Positions 1 through 7,181 are shown, counted from the first letter of the stretch. The stretch is 32,955 nt of DNA from CAZDVQ01 sp964508975 (GCA_964508975.1 CAZDVQ010000051.1:1-32955), one strand, 5' to 3'. Made by a program: numbers and translations. Notes: a model not told the origin generated them from the sequence alone.

Positions 1-1
1 T

Positions 2-859
2 ACACAAGCTAACTGTGCTACCGCTGGCGACCGTTTCTGCGATACTGGTCCTGACTACGCCCTTGGCTTCGACCCAAGTGCTAACGACTGTAGCTACAAC
101 GGTTGTGCCGTTGACCGTTTTGGTGTTGCTATTGACCCGAATGAAAACAACTACATGGGCTATTTCAACGACAACTGTGTAACTGAATTTACCCCTCAGC
201 AAGTTGCAGCCGTAAACGCTGATATTGTTGACCGTAACTGGCACAACATTACCCCTCCAACCACCGCGAACGTTGGTGGCGCCGTTACTATAGTGGCACC
301 TCAAAACAATACCACTGTTCCTACTTTCAACGGTGTATTTATCCAGTGGAATGCTGTTCAAGACGCTAGCAATTACTATTACGAGGTTTACCGCGCTTTG
401 AACGGCAACCAATTTGGTAACGTGTTACTTACCGGTACAACCAACCAAACGGGTATTACACTGACCACTTTGTTGGCCAACACGGCTTACATCGTTAAGG
501 TAATGCCATACAACGCTTACCGTACTTGCAATACATTTACCAACGTATTATTCACCACCGGTGATGTTGGTGTAGGTGTTGAAAACTTGAGCAATATAAA
601 TGCATTCAGCGCAGTGCCTAACCCATTGGTTTCTGGCCAGTCGCTGAGCGTAAACATCGAGGCGAACAGCAGCTTTGAAGCTAACCTTAAATTGTATAGC
701 ATTAATGGCCAGTTGGTTCAAAACATGATGAACTTGAGCATCTTGAATGGTAGCAACACCGTTCAAGTATCAACTGAAAACTTGCCAAAAGGCGTTTACA
801 TCTTGAATATCGAAACCCCACAAGGCGTGATGAACGACCGTATCATGATTATGGAGTAA
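2..859 (+). CDS. Secreted M43-like metalloprotease with T9SS sorting domain (5' end missing)
   Basis: The reading frame is open from base 2, so the start lies outside the window. The first visible residues include GDRFCDTGPDYA, then NYMGYFNDNCVTEFT, which resembles the region after the zinc site and the Met-turn of pappalysin-like (M43) metalloproteases. The same order (DRLCDTEADY, then LYMSYSNDACMNRF) occurs in the complete paralogue at 21519-22970, which has the HExxHxxxxxH motif. A fibronectin-III-like stretch follows (FNGVFIQWNAVQDASNYYYEVY). The last 80 or so residues are a type A T9SS sorting domain (LYSINGQLVQ, then LPKGVYILNIET). The protein is inferred to be exported by the Sec system, moved across the outer membrane by T9SS and anchored or released there. 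Its zinc ligands are off-window, so activity cannot be judged. A strong terminator follows 14 bp after the stop. Confidence 0.75.
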   Translation, partial: TQANCATAGDRFCDTGPDYALGFDPSANDCSYNGCAVDRFGVAIDPNENNYMGYFNDNCVTEFTPQQVAAVNADIVDRNWHNITPPTTANVGGAVTIVAPQNNTTVPTFNGVFIQWNAVQDASNYYYEVYRALNGNQFGNVLLTGTTNQTGITLTTLLANTAYIVKVMPYNAYRTCNTFTNVLFTTGDVGVGVENLSNINAFSAVPNPLVSGQSLSVNIEANSSFEANLKLYSINGQLVQNMMNLSILNGSNTVQVSTENLPKGVYILNIETPQGVMNDRIMIME

Positions 860-873
860 TCCACCCTGTGCAT

Positions 874-913
874 AAAAAAAGCCCCCAGTTGTTTGCAACT
901 GGGGGCTTTTTTT
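874..913 (+). terminator. Rho-independent terminator of the M43-like gene
   Basis: Perfect 11-bp stem (881-891 with 896-906), four-base loop TTTG, A-run before and seven Ts after. It lies directly downstream of the stop at 859. Confidence 0.9.
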
Positions 914-924
914 ATGGTGTATCT

Positions 925-944
925 AGACGCACAATCGTGCGTCT
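925..944. repeat. Short palindrome of the TAGAGACG type
   Basis: Perfect 8-bp arms AGACGCAC / GTGCGTCT around AATC. It belongs to the short palindromes that begin with GTAGRGRCG and have variable stems (compare 16710, 18394 and 28357). A truncated relative with the same core is at 3183-3199. Confidence 0.7.
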
Positions 945-945
945 C

Positions 946-973
946 TACTCAGCTCTCTGCGCTCTGCGCTCAT
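946..973. repeat. Heptamer tandem array (CTCTGCG type)
   Basis: About four degenerate seven-base units (CTCAGCT, CTCTGCG, CTCTGCG, CTCATAT). It is one of several such arrays in this window and lies just before the GC-rich repeat at 984. Confidence 0.65.
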
Positions 974-983
974 ATCTATTATT

Positions 984-1057
984 GCGCCCCCCCCCGCCGC
1001 GTAGCGGCGACCCCCTCCACTGCACCGCCGCTAACGCGCCGGTTGGTAGCGGGGGTT
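984..1057 (+). repeat. GC-rich intergenic repeat, family A copy 1
   Basis: This 74-bp element has a second copy at 28054-28126. Shared blocks are GCGCC..CCCCCC, GACCCCCTCCACTG and GTTGGTAGCGGGGGTT. The internal hairpin is GCCGC-GTA-GCGGC here but GGCGC-TGC-GCGCC in the other copy, so the stem sequence changes while pairing is kept. No ORF with coding character is present. Confidence 0.75.
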
Positions 1058-1060
1058 ATA

Positions 1061-1149
1061 GAGCAGAGTGCTGAGAGCAGAGCAGCGGGCAATTTCATCA
1101 CTCTGCTCTCAGCACTCTGCTCTCATCACTCTGCTTTCTGCCCTCTCAC
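1061..1149. repeat. Heptamer arrays forming a perfect 22-bp fold-back
   Basis: Units of GAGCAGA type run from 1061 to 1086 and their reverse complement from 1099 to 1149. Bases 1061-1082 and 1101-1122 are perfect inverted repeats with an 18-base loop. The right-hand array continues into the last codons of the minus-strand acyltransferase gene and supplies its TGA stop. On the minus strand the fold-back lies just past that stop, where it could stabilise the 3' end of the transcript (inference). Confidence 0.75.
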
Positions 1150-1704
1150 GTATGGTTTTTTGTAGTAAGTATTCAACTCCGGGTTTTTGCCTTTCACGTT
1201 AACGTAGTACGAGCTAAGTACTTCCATGTCGGCGTCAAAATCGTCGGTAGGCCAGTATGCTTCGTGCACGCGAAACTCCTTGTTTTCAAAGTCGAAACAG
1301 ATAGGCACAATAGGCACACCGGCGCCTTTGGCAATATACCAAAAACCAGTGCGCCACTCGGGAACAAGCTTGCGGGTACCTTCTGGGGCAAGGGCTAGGA
1401 TAAACTTGTCGTGTTCGTTAAACACACGGATAGAAGCCTGAACATTGTTCTCGGCCTTGGTACGGGTAACGGGTACACCGCCCAACCAGCGGAATAGCCA
1501 ACCGTAAGGCGGTTTAAACAACGAGGCTTTACCCAAGAACTTGGCATCAAACTTCATGGCACTACGGGCTAGCACGCCCAGTATAAAGTCCCAGTTAGAG
1601 GTATGCGGGCCACCCAGGCACACGTACTTGGGCACATCGGGCAATTTACCGGTGGTTTTCCAACCAAATAACTTCAAAATCCAGGCGCTAAGGGTGCTAG
1701 TCAT
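1126..1704 (-). CDS. 1-acylglycerol-3-phosphate O-acyltransferase family protein (PlsC-like)
   Basis: 192 residues. It shows the acyltransferase block HTSNWD (the HX4D catalytic motif), a GGVPVTR block and the PEGTR substrate-binding motif, followed by GAGVPIVPICF. This order is that of the PlsC/lysophospholipid acyltransferase family, which transfers an acyl chain to lysophosphatidate or a related lipid at the inner membrane. It is a short member, without an obvious N-terminal membrane helix beyond a weak hydrophobic start. The start ATG follows the upstream DUF721 gene by 5 bp on the same strand, so it is probably the third gene of an operon with 1710-1997 and 1978-2874. The last residues (VRGQKAE) and the stop are encoded by a heptamer repeat array, so the C-terminus is probably not conserved. 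The precise substrate is unknown. Confidence 0.85.
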   Translation of the reverse strand: MTSTLSAWILKLFGWKTTGKLPDVPKYVCLGGPHTSNWDFILGVLARSAMKFDAKFLGKASLFKPPYGWLFRWLGGVPVTRTKAENNVQASIRVFNEHDKFILALAPEGTRKLVPEWRTGFWYIAKGAGVPIVPICFDFENKEFRVHEAYWPTDDFDADMEVLSSYYVNVKGKNPELNTYYKKPYVRGQKAE

Positions 1705-1709
1705 AGTAA

Positions 1710-1997
1710 TTACAGGAGTTTAACCTCTTTGATATAACGCTCGCCGAGGTGTTCGTTAATCGTTTTGATGATTTTATCTTTGGCGTAGGCCAGCTCGTTG
1801 CGGAGCGGTGCCGAGTTGAGGTAAATGGTCAGGACACCGTCATACACTTCCATCTTGCTGGTGTAGCGGGCAATGGAAGGCCCCATCAGCTCGGCCCAGT
1901 GGGCCCTGATGCGGTATTCATACAGCTTGTGCTTGATTTTGTAAGCATCAAGCAAGCGCATGATGGCATCCTTGATATTACTTTCGTTTTTTTGCAT
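1710..1997 (-). CDS. DUF721 (DciA-like) domain protein
   Basis: 95 residues, nearly all one DUF721 domain: a helical N-terminus, then RAHWAELMGPSIARYTSKMEV, a DGVLTIYLNSAPLRNELAYAKD core and a C-terminal LGERYIKEVKLL strand. DUF721 includes DciA, the replicative-helicase partner in many bacteria. Short Bacteroidota members are usually annotated only as DUF721, so a role in DnaB loading is possible but not shown. The start codon lies inside the end of the pseudouridine synthase gene (20-bp overlap), which indicates translational coupling. The acyltransferase gene follows 5 bp downstream. Confidence 0.8.
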   Translation of the reverse strand: MQKNESNIKDAIMRLLDAYKIKHKLYEYRIRAHWAELMGPSIARYTSKMEVYDGVLTIYLNSAPLRNELAYAKDKIIKTINEHLGERYIKEVKLL

Positions 1998-2874
1998 CGG
2001 TTGCTACGGGAGCTTCGGCTTTGGTTTTCTTGGCCAAGAAAAGCATTTCCTTGGGTATCGGGCAAGTGATTTTAATCTGTTGCTTGGTAAAAGGATGCTC
2101 GAATTGCAAATGTCCAAAGTGTATGGCCATGCGCTTCATCAAGGTGGCTACCGATTGGCGTTCACGGTCGCCCACAATGTAACAATCAATGGCGGCCAGG
2201 TGTTTTTTAATCTGGTTTTTCTGCTCGTGTTTCGGTTCAACCGACATCAAGGTAAGCGATGGATACAACTTCATCACCTTGTAATGCGTCACCGATTCGG
2301 TTTCAACCACTTGGTTTTTGCCCTTGCGGTTTGGCTGGAGCGCATTATCAATCACACCTTCTTCCACGAAGGGTTTGCCTTCCACCAGACAGGTATATTT
2401 ACGGATCACGTTAGGCCACATACCCTTGAGGGCTGTACGTGCTTTTTCCGTTTTACCAAAAATCATGATACCCGACACCGAGCGGTCGAGGCCATGCACA
2501 TAGTACAAGCCCGTTGGGGGGTCTTGTTGGGCCATAAACACGCGGGTAAGGCTATAAATATCTTTGTTCTGGGTGCGTGTAGTACTCACGGCCAGCACGT
2601 TGGCTGGTTTAAACACCGCAATAAAATGCTCGTCCTGGTACAGAATATCAAATTCCAGCTCTTTGGTCCGGCGTTTAATGGTCGGCGTAATGTTACCTTT
2701 ACGGCTAATTTCCACAATTTGACCGGTTTTCAAAACCATGTCGGCTTTCAGGGCCACTACCCCGTCAACGGTAACCTTACCTTGTTTAATCATGCTTTTG
2801 ACACCCGTTTTCGAGGCGGTATCCACCTTGAGCAACAAGAAATCAAACAAGGAAGCGGGTTGTAATACTTTCAT
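1978..2874 (-). CDS. RluA-family pseudouridine synthase
   Basis: 298 residues from the ATG at 2874. An N-terminal S4-like RNA-binding domain (FDFLLLKV, then IKQGKVTVDGVVALKADMVL) is followed by the catalytic domain with HGLDRSVSGIMIFGKT. This is the RluA motif H-x-LDR-x-x-SG, and its Asp is the catalytic residue. FKPANVLAV and a C-terminal block IHFGHLQFEHPFTKQ also fit the family, which isomerises uridine to pseudouridine in rRNA or tRNA. The frame is open to 2949, but the extra 25 residues are unlike the family and would overlap a possible -7 box at 2937-2944, so the inner ATG is preferred. It is first in the group with DUF721 and the PlsC-like gene. The exact RNA target is not determinable. 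Confidence 0.88.
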   Translation of the reverse strand: MKVLQPASLFDFLLLKVDTASKTGVKSMIKQGKVTVDGVVALKADMVLKTGQIVEISRKGNITPTIKRRTKELEFDILYQDEHFIAVFKPANVLAVSTTRTQNKDIYSLTRVFMAQQDPPTGLYYVHGLDRSVSGIMIFGKTEKARTALKGMWPNVIRKYTCLVEGKPFVEEGVIDNALQPNRKGKNQVVETESVTHYKVMKLYPSLTLMSVEPKHEQKNQIKKHLAAIDCYIVGDRERQSVATLMKRMAIHFGHLQFEHPFTKQQIKITCPIPKEMLFLAKKTKAEAPVATDAKKRK

Positions 2875-2936
2875 AAAAATAAAAATGGTAAATAAGAACA
2901 CCCGGCCCGGCCAAGCCAAACGAGGTTTAAACACCG

Positions 2937-2944
2937 CGAAGTTA
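2937..2944 (-). promoter_or_regulatory. Possible -7 box upstream of the rluA-like gene
   Basis: Reads TAACTTCG on the minus strand, one mismatch from the Bacteroidota consensus TAnnTTTG, 63 bp upstream of the chosen ATG. No good -33 TTTG box is seen. Confidence 0.35.
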
Positions 2945-2981
2945 CGCAATAATTCAGGATGGTTTGGTATAAAAAGAATTT

Positions 2982-3088
2982 GGGGCCTCCCCTCGCGTTG
3001 CTCGGGGCGCTACGTTGCGCGGCTCGCTGTCGCTCGGCCCGCGTTGCGGTCTGGCCCTGCGGGCCACCGCTCCACATCGCTAGGCCAG
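2982..3088 (-). repeat. GC-rich multi-hairpin repeat, superfamily B copy 1
   Basis: Begins GGGGCCTCCCCTCGCG and ends CCACATCGCTAGGCCAG. The apical hairpin at 3053-3065 is GGCCC-TGC-GGGCC. Related copies are at 16486, 25354 and 32670, in reverse orientation at 18321, and as variant C at 4139, 9695 and 28249. It lies between the divergent rluA-like and dapF genes. Confidence 0.8.
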
Positions 3089-3091
3089 TAT

Positions 3092-3175
3092 TCAGTTATG
3101 AGTGCAGAGGGCTGAGAGCAGAGTTTAGTTATGAGAGCAGAGTTTAGTTATGAGAGCAGAGGGCTGAGATCTGAG
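3092..3175. repeat. Heptamer tandem array (GAGCAGA/GAGTTTA type)
   Basis: About 12 degenerate seven-base units such as GTTATGA, GAGCAGA and GTTTAGT, with 21-bp higher-order repetition. It follows directly after the GC-rich repeat. No coding potential is seen. Confidence 0.75.
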
Positions 3176-3182
3176 TTTTTTT

Positions 3183-3199
3183 GTAGAGACACACGATTG
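3183..3199. repeat. Truncated TGTAGAGAC palindrome remnant
   Basis: GTAGAGACACACGATTG matches one arm and the loop of the short palindrome at 925-944 (reverse complement), but the second arm is missing. Confidence 0.5.
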
Positions 3200-3219
3200 C
3201 TCGCTTTCTGAAATTTTCG

Positions 3220-3259
3220 GTTCATTGTTCATCGTTCATTGTTCATCGTTCATCGTTCA
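3220..3259. repeat. Heptamer tandem array (GTTCATC) at the dapF promoter
   Basis: Five to six units of GTTCATC/GTTCATT. The array ends 9 bp before the -7 box of dapF, so it occupies the position where the -33 box would be. Confidence 0.8.
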
Positions 3260-3267
3260 AATCTAAC

Positions 3268-3275
3268 TATATTTG
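3268..3275 (+). promoter_or_regulatory. -7 promoter box of dapF
   Basis: TATATTTG matches TAnnTTTG, with the ATG 21 bp after its end. The -33 region is made of the GTTCATC array rather than a TTTG box. Confidence 0.6.
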
Positions 3276-3296
3276 CAGCTCAAACGAGCCTATCCC

Positions 3297-4088
3297 ATGA
3301 CCATCCACTTTTATAAATACCAAGGCGCCGGCAACGACTTCGTGTTGCTGGACAACCGTAACGGACAATACAACTGGCTGCAAACCAATCACATACAACT
3401 ACTCTGCCACCGTCGTTTCGGTATTGGTGCCGATGGCCTAATGTTGCTGGAACGCCACCCCGAACTCGATTTCAACATGCGCTACTTCAACTCCGATGGA
3501 CCCGAAGGCTCCATGTGTGGGAATGGCGGCCGCTGTATCGTGGCTTTTGCGCAAAAACTAGGTATGCTGGAACAAAACACCCGCTTTAATGCCGTGGATG
3601 GCCTGCACGAGGCCAGTATTGATATCGATGGACAAGTGCGGCTGGGTATGATTCCGGTTCAGGGTATTGCCATGGATGGTGCTGATTTTGTGCTCAACAC
3701 TGGCTCGCCACATTATGTACAATTTGCTGATAATCTTGACCTTGTACCTATTTTTGAACAAGGCCGAGCCATCCGCTATAGCCCAGCATACGCCGCACAA
3801 GGCATCAATGTAAACTTTGTGCAAGTGCTCAGCCCCGATAGCCTACGCGTGTACACCTACGAGCGCGGCGTGGAGGAAGAAACCTTGTCTTGCGGTACTG
3901 GCGTAACCGCCTCGGCGCTATGCTATGCCGAGCAGTTGGGACTTAATTCCGGTACCATCAGCATACAAACCAAGGGCGGCGATTTAAAAGTATCGTTTGA
4001 ACGCAAAGCGCCTCAACATTTCGACAATATCGTGCTGGAAGGGCCCGCCGTTTGCGTGTTTGAAGGCACTTTTGTAGTTAGGAGTTAG
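3297..4088 (+). CDS. dapF: Diaminopimelate epimerase
   Basis: 263 residues from the ATG at 3297. It converts LL- to meso-diaminopimelate in lysine and peptidoglycan synthesis. Both halves of the fold are visible: KYQGAGNDFVLLDNR near the start, SMCGNGGRC with catalytic Cys74, and LSCGTGVTA with catalytic Cys199. A longer frame exists from a TTG at 3273, but that codon lies inside the -7 promoter box, so translation there is unlikely. The gene is flanked by repeats on both sides. Its last residues (VVRS) and TAG stop are encoded by a heptamer array (GTAGTTA, GGAGTTA), so the end of the protein appears to have been rewritten by the repeat. No lysine-pathway neighbours are present. Confidence 0.95.
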   Translation: MTIHFYKYQGAGNDFVLLDNRNGQYNWLQTNHIQLLCHRRFGIGADGLMLLERHPELDFNMRYFNSDGPEGSMCGNGGRCIVAFAQKLGMLEQNTRFNAVDGLHEASIDIDGQVRLGMIPVQGIAMDGADFVLNTGSPHYVQFADNLDLVPIFEQGRAIRYSPAYAAQGINVNFVQVLSPDSLRVYTYERGVEEETLSCGTGVTASALCYAEQLGLNSGTISIQTKGGDLKVSFERKAPQHFDNIVLEGPAVCVFEGTFVVRS

Positions 4089-4135
4089 GAGAGAGGAGTT
4101 GTTCATTGTTCATCGTTCATATTTCATATTTCATC
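4072..4135. repeat. Heptamer array overlapping the end of dapF
   Basis: Nine units read in one seven-base register: GTAGTTA, GGAGTTA, GGAGAGA, GGAGTTG, TTCATTG, TTCATCG, TTCATAT, TTCATAT, TTCATCG. The array contains the dapF stop and shifts from one unit type to another without losing register. Confidence 0.75.
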
Positions 4136-4138
4136 GTT

Positions 4139-4269
4139 AACCAAGGCCGCTTGCGGCCTTGGTCGCGCTAGCTGGCTGGAGGGCGCGGCTGCAAGCCGCG
4201 GTGCGTAGCACGGAGCGATTAGCGAACCCCGGAAGACAGCGGCGACGCAACGCGGCGCAGCGCCCAAAT
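4139..4269 (+). repeat. GC-rich multi-hairpin repeat, superfamily C copy 1
   Basis: Starts with the hairpin CCAAGGCCGC-TT-GCGGCCTTGG (4141-4162). The apical hairpin CGCGGCT-GCA-AGCCGCG is at 4184-4200. The conserved tail runs CACGGAGCGATTAGCGAACC and then GCGCAGCGCCC. It lies between the convergent dapF and SRPBCC genes and could end transcription from both sides (inference). Confidence 0.8.
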
Positions 4270-4293
4270 AAACATCTATAATCTGCTGTTAAA

Positions 4294-4821
4294 TTAAAGC
4301 TGCGTTTTGATACGCTCGGCACTCACCTTGATGGCCGTGGCAAAATAATTGCGCCAAATCAAGTTGGCAAAGCGGCGGTTAGGCCAAACGCTATCATCTT
4401 GGTGAGTAATACGCCAGGCCAGCTGCGTCTGGTCGCCAGATATACTGAGCGTCAGCCAATTGTATAGAATAAATGCGCCGTTATCTACCGAGAGATGATA
4501 TTGAATCTCGGTATTTTCAGCCACTTCAATAACCGTTAAAACGGCATCAAAGCGATCGCTGGTCCAGCTGAGTTGAGCCCCGAGGCCCTGAGTAATCTCG
4601 GTGGTGCGGTACTTGGTAGATGGGTCGATACTTGGCGACCAGATGAGCCACTTCGGCAACGCCGCCATGTCGCCCAGCAGCGGGTAAATATCAACAGCCT
4701 TGGCTGGCAGCACGGTAATGTACTCGTGCTGCCAGTCGGGCTTAATAAACAACCACGACACCAAAGTAAGGGCCATCAACAGGAGTATGGCCACGATGAT
4801 GGTTATGGTAATGATAGACAT
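4294..4821 (-). CDS. SRPBCC-family protein with N-terminal membrane segment
   Basis: 175 residues. The N-terminal 28 or so residues are a hydrophobic helix (IITITIIVAILLLMALTLV, then WLFIKPDW). The rest fits the helix-grip fold of SRPBCC/polyketide-cyclase-like proteins: YPLLGDMAALPKWLIWSPSI near the start, alternating strands (LGAQLSWTSDR, TEIQYHLSVD, TQLAWRITHQ), and a long C-terminal amphipathic helix. Such domains bind hydrophobic ligands in a cavity; the ligand here is unknown. The ATG lies 4 bp after the stop of fabG, so the two genes are probably cotranscribed, which suggests but does not prove a lipid-related role. The stop is followed by a GC-rich repeat. Confidence 0.7.
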   Translation of the reverse strand: MSIITITIIVAILLLMALTLVSWLFIKPDWQHEYITVLPAKAVDIYPLLGDMAALPKWLIWSPSIDPSTKYRTTEITQGLGAQLSWTSDRFDAVLTVIEVAENTEIQYHLSVDNGAFILYNWLTLSISGDQTQLAWRITHQDDSVWPNRRFANLIWRNYFATAIKVSAERIKTQL

Positions 4822-4825
4822 AGGC

Positions 4826-5572
4826 TTAGGTATTCAAGGCACCACAAACGCTGATGGTTTGGCCGTTCACGTATGACGATAGGCCGGAACCCAAGAACAC
4901 GCAAACATCGGCTACTTCTTCGCCGTTGCCCATGCGGTTCATCGGGATATTCTCGAGGTATTTAGCCCGTACTTCAGGGGTGAGTGTCTCGGTCATCTCG
5001 GTCTCGATGAAGCCCGGTGCGATGGCATTGCAACGCACGTTTTTAGAACCGTACTCTTGGGCTACCGACTTGGTAAAACCAATAATACCGGCCTTCGAGG
5101 CGGCGTAGTTGGCTTGGCCAGCATTGCCCGTGATACCCACGATAGAAGTCATGTTGATGATTGACCCCGTGCGGGCACGCATCATGTGGCGTATGCTGTG
5201 CTTGGTAAGGTTAAACACCGATTTAAGGTTGGTTTCCATCACCGTATCCCAATCTTCCTCGCCCATGCGCATGAGCAGTTTATCGCGGGTGATACCAGCG
5301 TTGTTGACCAAGATATCTAGTTTGCCAAAGGTTTTAACCACGTCATCTACAAGGGCTTCGGCGCCAGCGTACGAGGCTGCATCGCTTTTCCAGGCTTGAA
5401 CAATACCGCCTTGGGCTTTAAGTTCGTCAACCAGTTGTTGTGCACGAGCTTCCGACGATTGGAAGGTGAAGGCCACGGTAGCGCCTTGTGCTACAAAACG
5501 ACGTACAATAGCCTCGCCGATACCACGGCTTCCCCCGGTAACCAGGGCTACTTTTCCTTCGAGTAGTTTCAT
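4826..5572 (-). CDS. fabG: 3-oxoacyl-[acyl-carrier-protein] reductase
   Basis: 248 residues, the usual length of the family. It is a classical short-chain dehydrogenase: TGGSRGIGE for the NADP(H) site, NNAG after LDILV, and the catalytic triad in NMTSIVG (Ser) and YAASK (Tyr, Lys). GFIETEMTE and a C-terminal SYVNGQTISVCG are typical of FabG. The enzyme reduces 3-oxoacyl-ACP in the fatty acid elongation cycle in the cytoplasm. No other fab genes are adjacent. Related SDRs can have other substrates, but similarity to FabG in all blocks is high. The SRPBCC gene follows after 4 bp. The upstream region contains a palindromic repeat rather than a recognisable promoter. Confidence 0.9.
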   Translation of the reverse strand: MKLLEGKVALVTGGSRGIGEAIVRRFVAQGATVAFTFQSSEARAQQLVDELKAQGGIVQAWKSDAASYAGAEALVDDVVKTFGKLDILVNNAGITRDKLLMRMGEEDWDTVMETNLKSVFNLTKHSIRHMMRARTGSIINMTSIVGITGNAGQANYAASKAGIIGFTKSVAQEYGSKNVRCNAIAPGFIETEMTETLTPEVRAKYLENIPMNRMGNGEEVADVCVFLGSGLSSYVNGQTISVCGALNT

Positions 5573-5615
5573 ATCAATTCGAGTATTTTGGGTAAAATAG
5601 GGTGTTTCAAATGGA

Positions 5616-5773
5616 GTATGTTTGGATTTTGGGTTTCGAGGGAAAAACTAGCTATTTTTTGATAAGATTGCTTTAAAAAATGGGCGCATAGTGGGGCTAC
5701 GTAACTATTTTTTAAAGCAAAAATTATCCCAAAAGAGCTGTTTTTCGTCGGAAGCTAAAGTCCAAACATGCTC
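5616..5773 (-). repeat. Stop-anchored palindromic element, copy with nested insertion
   Basis: The outer arms are GTATGTTTGGATTTTGGG (from 5616) and GCTAAAGTCCAAACATGC (ending 5771). The same element without insertion is at 14514-14584 in opposite orientation. Read on the minus strand, it starts immediately after the TAA of the arginine deiminase gene. The AGCT at its apex is split by an 82-bp insertion (5654-5735). Confidence 0.8.
5654..5735. mobile_element. 82-bp nested palindromic insertion (MITE-like)
   Basis: Absent from the copy at 14514-14584. Flanked by AGCT at 5650-5653 and 5736-5739, a possible 4-bp target duplication. It has a perfect 14-bp inverted repeat (5668-5681 and 5707-5720) and imperfect outer ends (TTTTTTGATAA / TTATCCCAAAA). 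No ORF. Confidence 0.6.
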
Positions 5774-7039
5774 TTAGTCGCGCAATATAGGGCAAGTCAT
5801 ACAGTGCGAACCACCACGTGCCCGCGACAACTCGCTTGACGGGATGGTGATGATGGTCATTTCAACCGACTCTGGCGTTTCGACATCCTTGGCAAAGTTA
5901 TCCAGCAAGTCTTCTGCCGAGATAATCCGGTAGCCTTTCATGGCTAGGGCCTCGCAAGTTTTCTCGTTGCGCTCATAGGTGATAGCCACGCCTGGCTTCA
6001 GGGCCACGAGGTTACAACCGTCGGTCCACTGCTCGCGTTCGTCGTAAGGCCATTCGCCGTTACCGCTGAAAATGAGTTCGAGTTCATCGTGTAATTCCTC
6101 TTTCAAGAACGACTCTACAGTTGAATACACACGGCTACCTCCGTCGGCAGCGTGTACCTGCACTGTTACGCCCGCCACATCAGAGATAAGTGGTTTGTAA
6201 GCCACCCACTGGTTGTGGTTTATCTGCGTAAAAATAGTATCGATGTGCATGTACGAGCGCGTCTTGGGAATATTGATTTGCACCACGTGCTTGGTCACGC
6301 CTAGTCGGAACAACTCATCTTTCAAGCATTGGATGGCGTAAGCGGTTGTGCGTTCAGAACAGCCCACCAACAGGTAATCCTCGTTGATGGTCATCATGTC
6401 GCCACCTTCGATAGACACCTGATCGCCCTGGCGTGAAGGTGGGTATTTATCAATATCGTTGAGGTTTATGAGGCGGCCTTCCTCGCGTACGTTTTCAAAA
6501 TCTGGGTGTGCCCAGAAGATAAAACGGGTGAGTAGGTTCTCGCGGAAACGAGCGGTACGGGCCGCCTTGGTTATCACGATATGCTTGTTAACCACCACGG
6601 CGATGTCGCGGGTAAACAAGAAATTGGGGATAGGGTCAAACAGTTCAACGTCGCCTTCAGGATAGTAGCCGGTGACGAGCAGGTCCTTGAGGTCCTCTGG
6701 CGAGAGGCTTTCCATGAAATCCTTGTCGCGTTTGGGGAGCTCCTCGAAGTTCACGATAAAATCGATCAGGGTTTTGGTTTTCTCGGGGGCCGCTTTAAGG
6801 GCTTGCAGGAGGAGATCTTCTACTTCTACCACGTTATCATCGCCCACGAAAGCCTTGAGTAGCTTGCGGAACACGCTATGTTCTTCGCGCATTTTCTTGA
6901 GGTAGACAATATCGTCGAAAAGCAAGTCCTCAGCACTTTTAGGGTCAATACGGTCGATACCATCGTCGGGGCGGTGGACAAGGACTTTTCTCAGGGTGCC
7001 GATTTCGGAACTAACTTTTACCTCAAAGTGGGATGGCAT
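5774..7039 (-). CDS. Arginine deiminase
   Basis: 421 residues, matching the family length of about 410. It hydrolyses L-arginine to citrulline and ammonia. Visible motifs are the N-terminal SEIGTLRKVLVHRPDD, FTRD, EGGDMM, MHIDTIFT and the C-terminal GGSHCMTCPILRD, whose first Cys (Cys413) corresponds to the catalytic nucleophile. The usual residues after VRD (PIDY in some ADIs) are absent, so the protein ends just behind the active site. No ornithine carbamoyltransferase, carbamate kinase or arginine/ornithine antiporter gene is nearby, so it is not in a typical arc operon. A TATTTTTG -7 box precedes it. The stop is followed within 3 bp by the palindromic element at 5616-5773. Confidence 0.88.
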   Translation of the reverse strand: MPSHFEVKVSSEIGTLRKVLVHRPDDGIDRIDPKSAEDLLFDDIVYLKKMREEHSVFRKLLKAFVGDDNVVEVEDLLLQALKAAPEKTKTLIDFIVNFEELPKRDKDFMESLSPEDLKDLLVTGYYPEGDVELFDPIPNFLFTRDIAVVVNKHIVITKAARTARFRENLLTRFIFWAHPDFENVREEGRLINLNDIDKYPPSRQGDQVSIEGGDMMTINEDYLLVGCSERTTAYAIQCLKDELFRLGVTKHVVQINIPKTRSYMHIDTIFTQINHNQWVAYKPLISDVAGVTVQVHAADGGSRVYSTVESFLKEELHDELELIFSGNGEWPYDEREQWTDGCNLVALKPGVAITYERNEKTCEALAMKGYRIISAEDLLDNFAKDVETPESVEMTIITIPSSELSRARGGSHCMTCPILRD

Positions 7040-7073
7040 AAAACTAAATTTTACTGAACAATATGGTTTGGTG

Positions 7074-7081
7074 CAAAAATA
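7074..7081 (-). promoter_or_regulatory. -7 box of the arginine deiminase gene
   Basis: TATTTTTG on the minus strand, 34 bp upstream of the ATG, matching TAnnTTTG. A clear -33 box is not seen. Confidence 0.5.
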
Positions 7082-7181
7082 GAATATTATGTGGAATATT
7101 TTGGCTTAAGGGGATTTTTGCGTTTTTTGTTGTTTTTTAAACAGCTATTGAGTTTTGCAACTTGCTTTTTTTATCCTTACT

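Noticed and set aside
1960..2865. Long plus-strand ORF of 301 codons
   Set aside because: It is antisense to the RluA-family gene, which has clear motifs; the antisense protein shows none.
2871..3147. ORFs over the GC-rich repeat and heptamer array
   Set aside because: They are open only because of GC-rich palindromes, are Arg/Ala/Pro-rich and have no family-like motif.
5573..5773. tRNA or riboswitch in the 200-bp gap upstream of fabG
   Set aside because: No cloverleaf or known aptamer core; the structure is fully explained by two nested palindromes.
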